In this document: positions 4,475 to 6,442 of the stretch, piece after piece
Layout: every line of letters starts with the position of its first letter
How positions within the stretch are numbered: position 1 is the first letter of the stretch
Source of the DNA: Candidatus Saccharimonadia bacterium
GTDB taxonomy: Bacteria; Patescibacteriota; Saccharimonadia; Saccharimonadales; Saccharimonadaceae
Length of the DNA stretch: 6,442 bases
Reading direction: 5' to 3'
Assembly (NCBI GenBank): GCA_023257145.1
Contig: JALRDA010000071.1
Location: 1-6,442 of the forward strand
Notes under the pieces: generated by a model
The model's input: the letters and a program-made list of their open reading frames with translations, nothing else
Told to the model about the DNA's origin: nothing
The model's database searches: none
Made by a program: the position numbers and the translations under genes

Positions 4475-5872
4475 TTATTTCGCGACGTCAATCAAGGCTT
4501 GTTTCGATAACTGGTAGCGACGGCCTGCAGTTGACCAGCCGATGATTTCGTCTTGGAACCGTTTTAGGATCATCACCTCGACAAATGCTGTGACATAGAC
4601 GCCAATTTCTATCCATCGTAGGAAGTAAAAGTACGGCAAGGCGCCGATTAACATCCAGCGTTTTGCGACTGCCGATGCAAATAGTGCAATAAAGCCGTTC
4701 ATGATAATGTCCGCAGCGATAGCAACTGGAATAATCAGCCAGTTCCCTGTCACGATGATAATATACGGAAACCACACAAATACGAGCAAGAGGAATAATA
4801 GCGTTTGCAGCATCTGAAAACCTAGGCTGAGATCAATACGTTGTCCATGCAGGCCGACGCCGTATTTTTTTACACCCTGGAAAAAGCCTCGCTGCCAGCG
4901 CATATTTTGCTTGACGAAATCACCAAGTGTTTGTGGATCCTGGGTAAAGTTAACGGCTTTGGGGATGAATAGGATGTTGCCTAGTTTTTTCCGGTGCACC
5001 TGCAAAGTAATATCAAAATCTTCCGTTAGGCTGGATCCGCCAAATTCTAAATCTTTGATAATATCAGTCCGAAAACACGTAATTGGTCCAGGGAAGACAG
5101 AGATCATCCCTAAGTGCGACTGGACGCGCCGAGTCACCTGCTGACTGTAGGTATAGGTTAGCGCACGATACGTGCTGATCCAGTTGCCCCGAAGGCTCTG
5201 GACAAATCCCACAGCGACAGCGTATTTTTGCGGATCCAGTTTTTTCTTGTAGTGGCGAAAGTAATCTTGCGAAAAAATGCTGTCGGCGTCGGCGATATGA
5301 AGCCAAACATAGCGTTCCTCTAGATTAAACGCGTCAATCGCCTTTTTAACGGCTAGCGCCTTGCCGCTGCGTTCGACGGTCAAAACATTTGCCTTGCCAA
5401 GCAGCTTCACGGCGATCTCCTCTGTTTTATCAGATGAATTATCATTGACGACATAAATATCTACTTTTGATTGACCTGCAGCGACGGCTGAGCGAATGGT
5501 TTCTGCGATGATTAACTCTTCGTTATGTGCAGGTAGAAGTAGTACTAGCTGCTCTTTTTTCTGCGTAATTGCGCCGGTTGACTGCGACTCGGCTACGGCA
5601 GGTAGTAGCAATGTCATCGCTGGCGGCAGCGCGGGTGGTAACGGCAGTGACAGAGGAAATGCCGATTGATCAACGGTGGTTGGGCGTTTTGATATCATTG
5701 GCGCACTGCTGCGCACTGGTGTCGATAGAATATTGGCGCTGGTAGAGATGCGCGGCGTAATGGCGCCTGATTGGCGGGCAGATGTGATCACTCCCCTGCT
5801 AACCGATACCTTGCCGCGAGCCGGTATGCGCAGAGTGGTAGATAGTTGATTTCGAGCTGGTGTACTCATCAT
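4475..5872 (-). CDS. Processive-type family 2 membrane glycosyltransferase with basic N-terminal tail
   Basis: A 465-residue GT2 enzyme that transfers sugar from a nucleotide-sugar at the inner face of the membrane; the motif set is that of polymerising synthases (PgaC/IcaA, cellulose, chitin and hyaluronan synthases). The GT-A fold begins at L-L-L-P-A-H-N-E-E (111-119), with N-D-N-S-S-D (143-148), D-A-D (195-197), the T-E-D acceptor-site motif (283-285) and Q-N-M-R-W (322-326, Q-x-x-R-W). Three hydrophobic regions follow (about 353-375, 378-403, 406-435). The first 105 residues are unusual: Ser/Thr/Arg rich with no acidic residue before D68, then a Pro/Leu stretch (72-93). Usual N-terminal membrane helices are not evident. 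ATG 5872 is preferred over an open frame reaching 6049 because an excellent promoter sits directly before it, and the longer form would overlap the divergent exonuclease gene. The sugar and product are unknown. Confidence 0.9.
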   Translation of the reverse strand: MMSTPARNQLSTTLRIPARGKVSVSRGVITSARQSGAITPRISTSANILSTPVRSSAPMISKRPTTVDQSAFPLSLPLPPALPPAMTLLLPAVAESQSTGAITQKKEQLVLLLPAHNEELIIAETIRSAVAAGQSKVDIYVVNDNSSDKTEEIAVKLLGKANVLTVERSGKALAVKKAIDAFNLEERYVWLHIADADSIFSQDYFRHYKKKLDPQKYAVAVGFVQSLRGNWISTYRALTYTYSQQVTRRVQSHLGMISVFPGPITCFRTDIIKDLEFGGSSLTEDFDITLQVHRKKLGNILFIPKAVNFTQDPQTLGDFVKQNMRWQRGFFQGVKKYGVGLHGQRIDLSLGFQMLQTLLFLLLVFVWFPYIIIVTGNWLIIPVAIAADIIMNGFIALFASAVAKRWMLIGALPYFYFLRWIEIGVYVTAFVEVMILKRFQDEIIGWSTAGRRYQLSKQALIDVAK

Positions 5873-5907
5873 AGGTGCATAATACCACAAGATAGCAAAA
5901 AAGTCAA
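5873..5907 (-). promoter_or_regulatory. Leaderless sigma70-type promoter of the glycosyltransferase gene
   Basis: TTGACT (5907-5902), a 17-nt spacer and TATTAT (5884-5879) form a near-consensus promoter whose -10 box ends exactly 6 nt before the ATG at 5872. The predicted transcript begins at or within a base of the start codon, and no Shine-Dalgarno site exists. This is the best-supported of the four leaderless candidates and it fixes the translation start. Confidence 0.75.
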
Positions 5908-5943
5908 TGTAAGTATCTAATAATATTCTATTCCAATGCCATT

Positions 5944-5978
5944 TCCAAAGCCTGTACAGCGGAGGGTATAATAGATAC
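5944..5978 (+). promoter_or_regulatory. Putative leaderless promoter of the DnaQ-like exonuclease gene
   Basis: A perfect TATAAT (5967-5972) is followed by AGATAC and then the ATG at 5979, the same 6-nt geometry as three other genes here. The -35 region at 17-nt spacing (TCCAAA, 5944-5949) is weak. The divergent glycosyltransferase promoter lies about 40 bp away; the intergenic space (5873-5978) holds only these two promoters. Confidence 0.6.
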
Positions 5979-6442
5979 ATGAACAAGGGAGTAATGACGA
6001 CACTGTTAGATGAGCCGTATGTGTGTGTTGATGTCGAAACTGATGGCATGAACTACGTTAACGGACATGTTATTGAAGTGGCGGCAATTAGGGTTGAAAA
6101 GGGCGAGATTGTTCGCGAATTTACGACACTGATTAATCCCGGCGGCTCTATTCCCTACTTTATTACCAATCTGACGGGTATTACAACTCATGACGTCCAG
6201 GACGCGCCCGCGTTTGCAGACATCGCCGACGAGCTGCTGGACATACTAGACGGGGCGACGTTCGTCGCTCACAACGTGCGATTTGATTATTCGTTCCTAA
6301 AACAAGAGTTTCGCCGTGCGGGGATTGATTTTGACCCGAAGCAACTATGTACGGTTAAGTTATCGAGAAAACTCTACCCTGAACAAACTAGTCACAAATT
6401 AGCGAGTTTAATTGCTAGACATAATTTTACCTATAGCGCACG
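5979..6442 (+). CDS. DnaQ-like DEDD 3'-5' exonuclease (Pol III epsilon family), 3' end cut off by the window
   Basis: The visible 154 residues form the start of an RNase T/DnaQ-type exonuclease that removes nucleotides from 3' ends using two metal ions. Exo I is V-D-V-E-T-D-G (17-23, metal ligands D18 and E20); Exo II is A-H-N-V-R-F-D-Y-S-F (97-106, D103). N-P-G (53-55) and the L-T-G-I-T (65-69) motif are family hallmarks, and S-H-K-L-A-S-L (138-144) leads toward the Exo III region, whose catalytic His and Asp would lie beyond the edge. ATG 5979 fits a leaderless start; a second in-frame ATG (5994) has a G-rich run only about 2 nt upstream, too close for a normal RBS. Because the C-terminus is missing, a stand-alone epsilon-like protein cannot be told from a larger fusion, such as those carrying a GIY-YIG, helicase or polymerase domain. 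It could be a proofreading or a repair/RNA-processing nuclease. Confidence 0.88.
   Translation, partial: MNKGVMTTLLDEPYVCVDVETDGMNYVNGHVIEVAAIRVEKGEIVREFTTLINPGGSIPYFITNLTGITTHDVQDAPAFADIADELLDILDGATFVAHNVRFDYSFLKQEFRRAGIDFDPKQLCTVKLSRKLYPEQTSHKLASLIARHNFTYSA

Noticed and set aside
5873..6049. Extended N-terminus of the glycosyltransferase (59 more codons)
   Set aside because: It would run through the glycosyltransferase promoter and into the start of the divergent exonuclease gene. TTGACT-N17-TATTAT directly before ATG 5872 supports the shorter form.
1..6442. Alternative genetic code (UGA as Gly, as in some Patescibacteria)
   Set aside because: All genes read through cleanly under the standard bacterial code with TAA or TAG stops at expected lengths, and no conserved domain is interrupted by in-frame TGA.

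Overview
The window looks like chromosomal DNA of a Gram-positive-type or Patescibacteria-like organism. My best guess is Candidatus Saccharibacteria (TM7). This is an inference from the gene set: a type IV pilin with a D-A-K-R motif after its hydrophobic helix, an LPXTG mini-protein, a secreted polysaccharide deacetylase, a large share of starts without a Shine-Dalgarno site, and moderate GC. No rRNA or tRNA is present to confirm it. The standard bacterial code fits every reading frame.

Layout from left to right. On the minus strand lie a type IV pilin-like prepilin (37-666), an EEP-family (endonuclease/exonuclease/phosphatase) phosphodiesterase (703-1449), and a large secreted NodB-type polysaccharide deacetylase with three tandem carbohydrate-binding-like modules (1615-3870), followed by its terminator (1568-1603). 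A divergent promoter region (about 3871-4179) then serves the deacetylase leftward and, rightward, a 59-residue LPVTG sortase-signal mini-protein (4180-4359) with a long, structured leader that may encode a 25-residue peptide. The mini-protein ends at a strong terminator (4381-4411), next to an 18-bp perfect inverted repeat (core 4423-4469). Facing it is a family 2, Q-x-x-R-W-type membrane glycosyltransferase (4475-5872, minus). A second divergent intergenic region separates that gene from a DnaQ-like DEDD exonuclease (5979 onward, plus), which runs off the right edge.

Functionally, most of the window concerns the cell surface. The glycosyltransferase resembles polymerising synthases such as PgaC/IcaA, and the secreted deacetylase is of the class that modifies such polymers or peptidoglycan. 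The LPVTG protein and pilin are envelope proteins. Whether the glycosyltransferase and deacetylase share a substrate is an inference: they lie on the same strand but in separate transcription units.

The most informative regulatory observation is that four of the six main genes (pilin, EEP, glycosyltransferase, exonuclease) have a -10-like hexamer exactly 6 nt before ATG and no Shine-Dalgarno site, as expected for leaderless mRNAs. The deacetylase and LPVTG genes instead have consensus promoters, 5' leaders and clear Shine-Dalgarno sites. I found no CRISPR array, insertion sequence, toxin-antitoxin pair or recognisable defence system.
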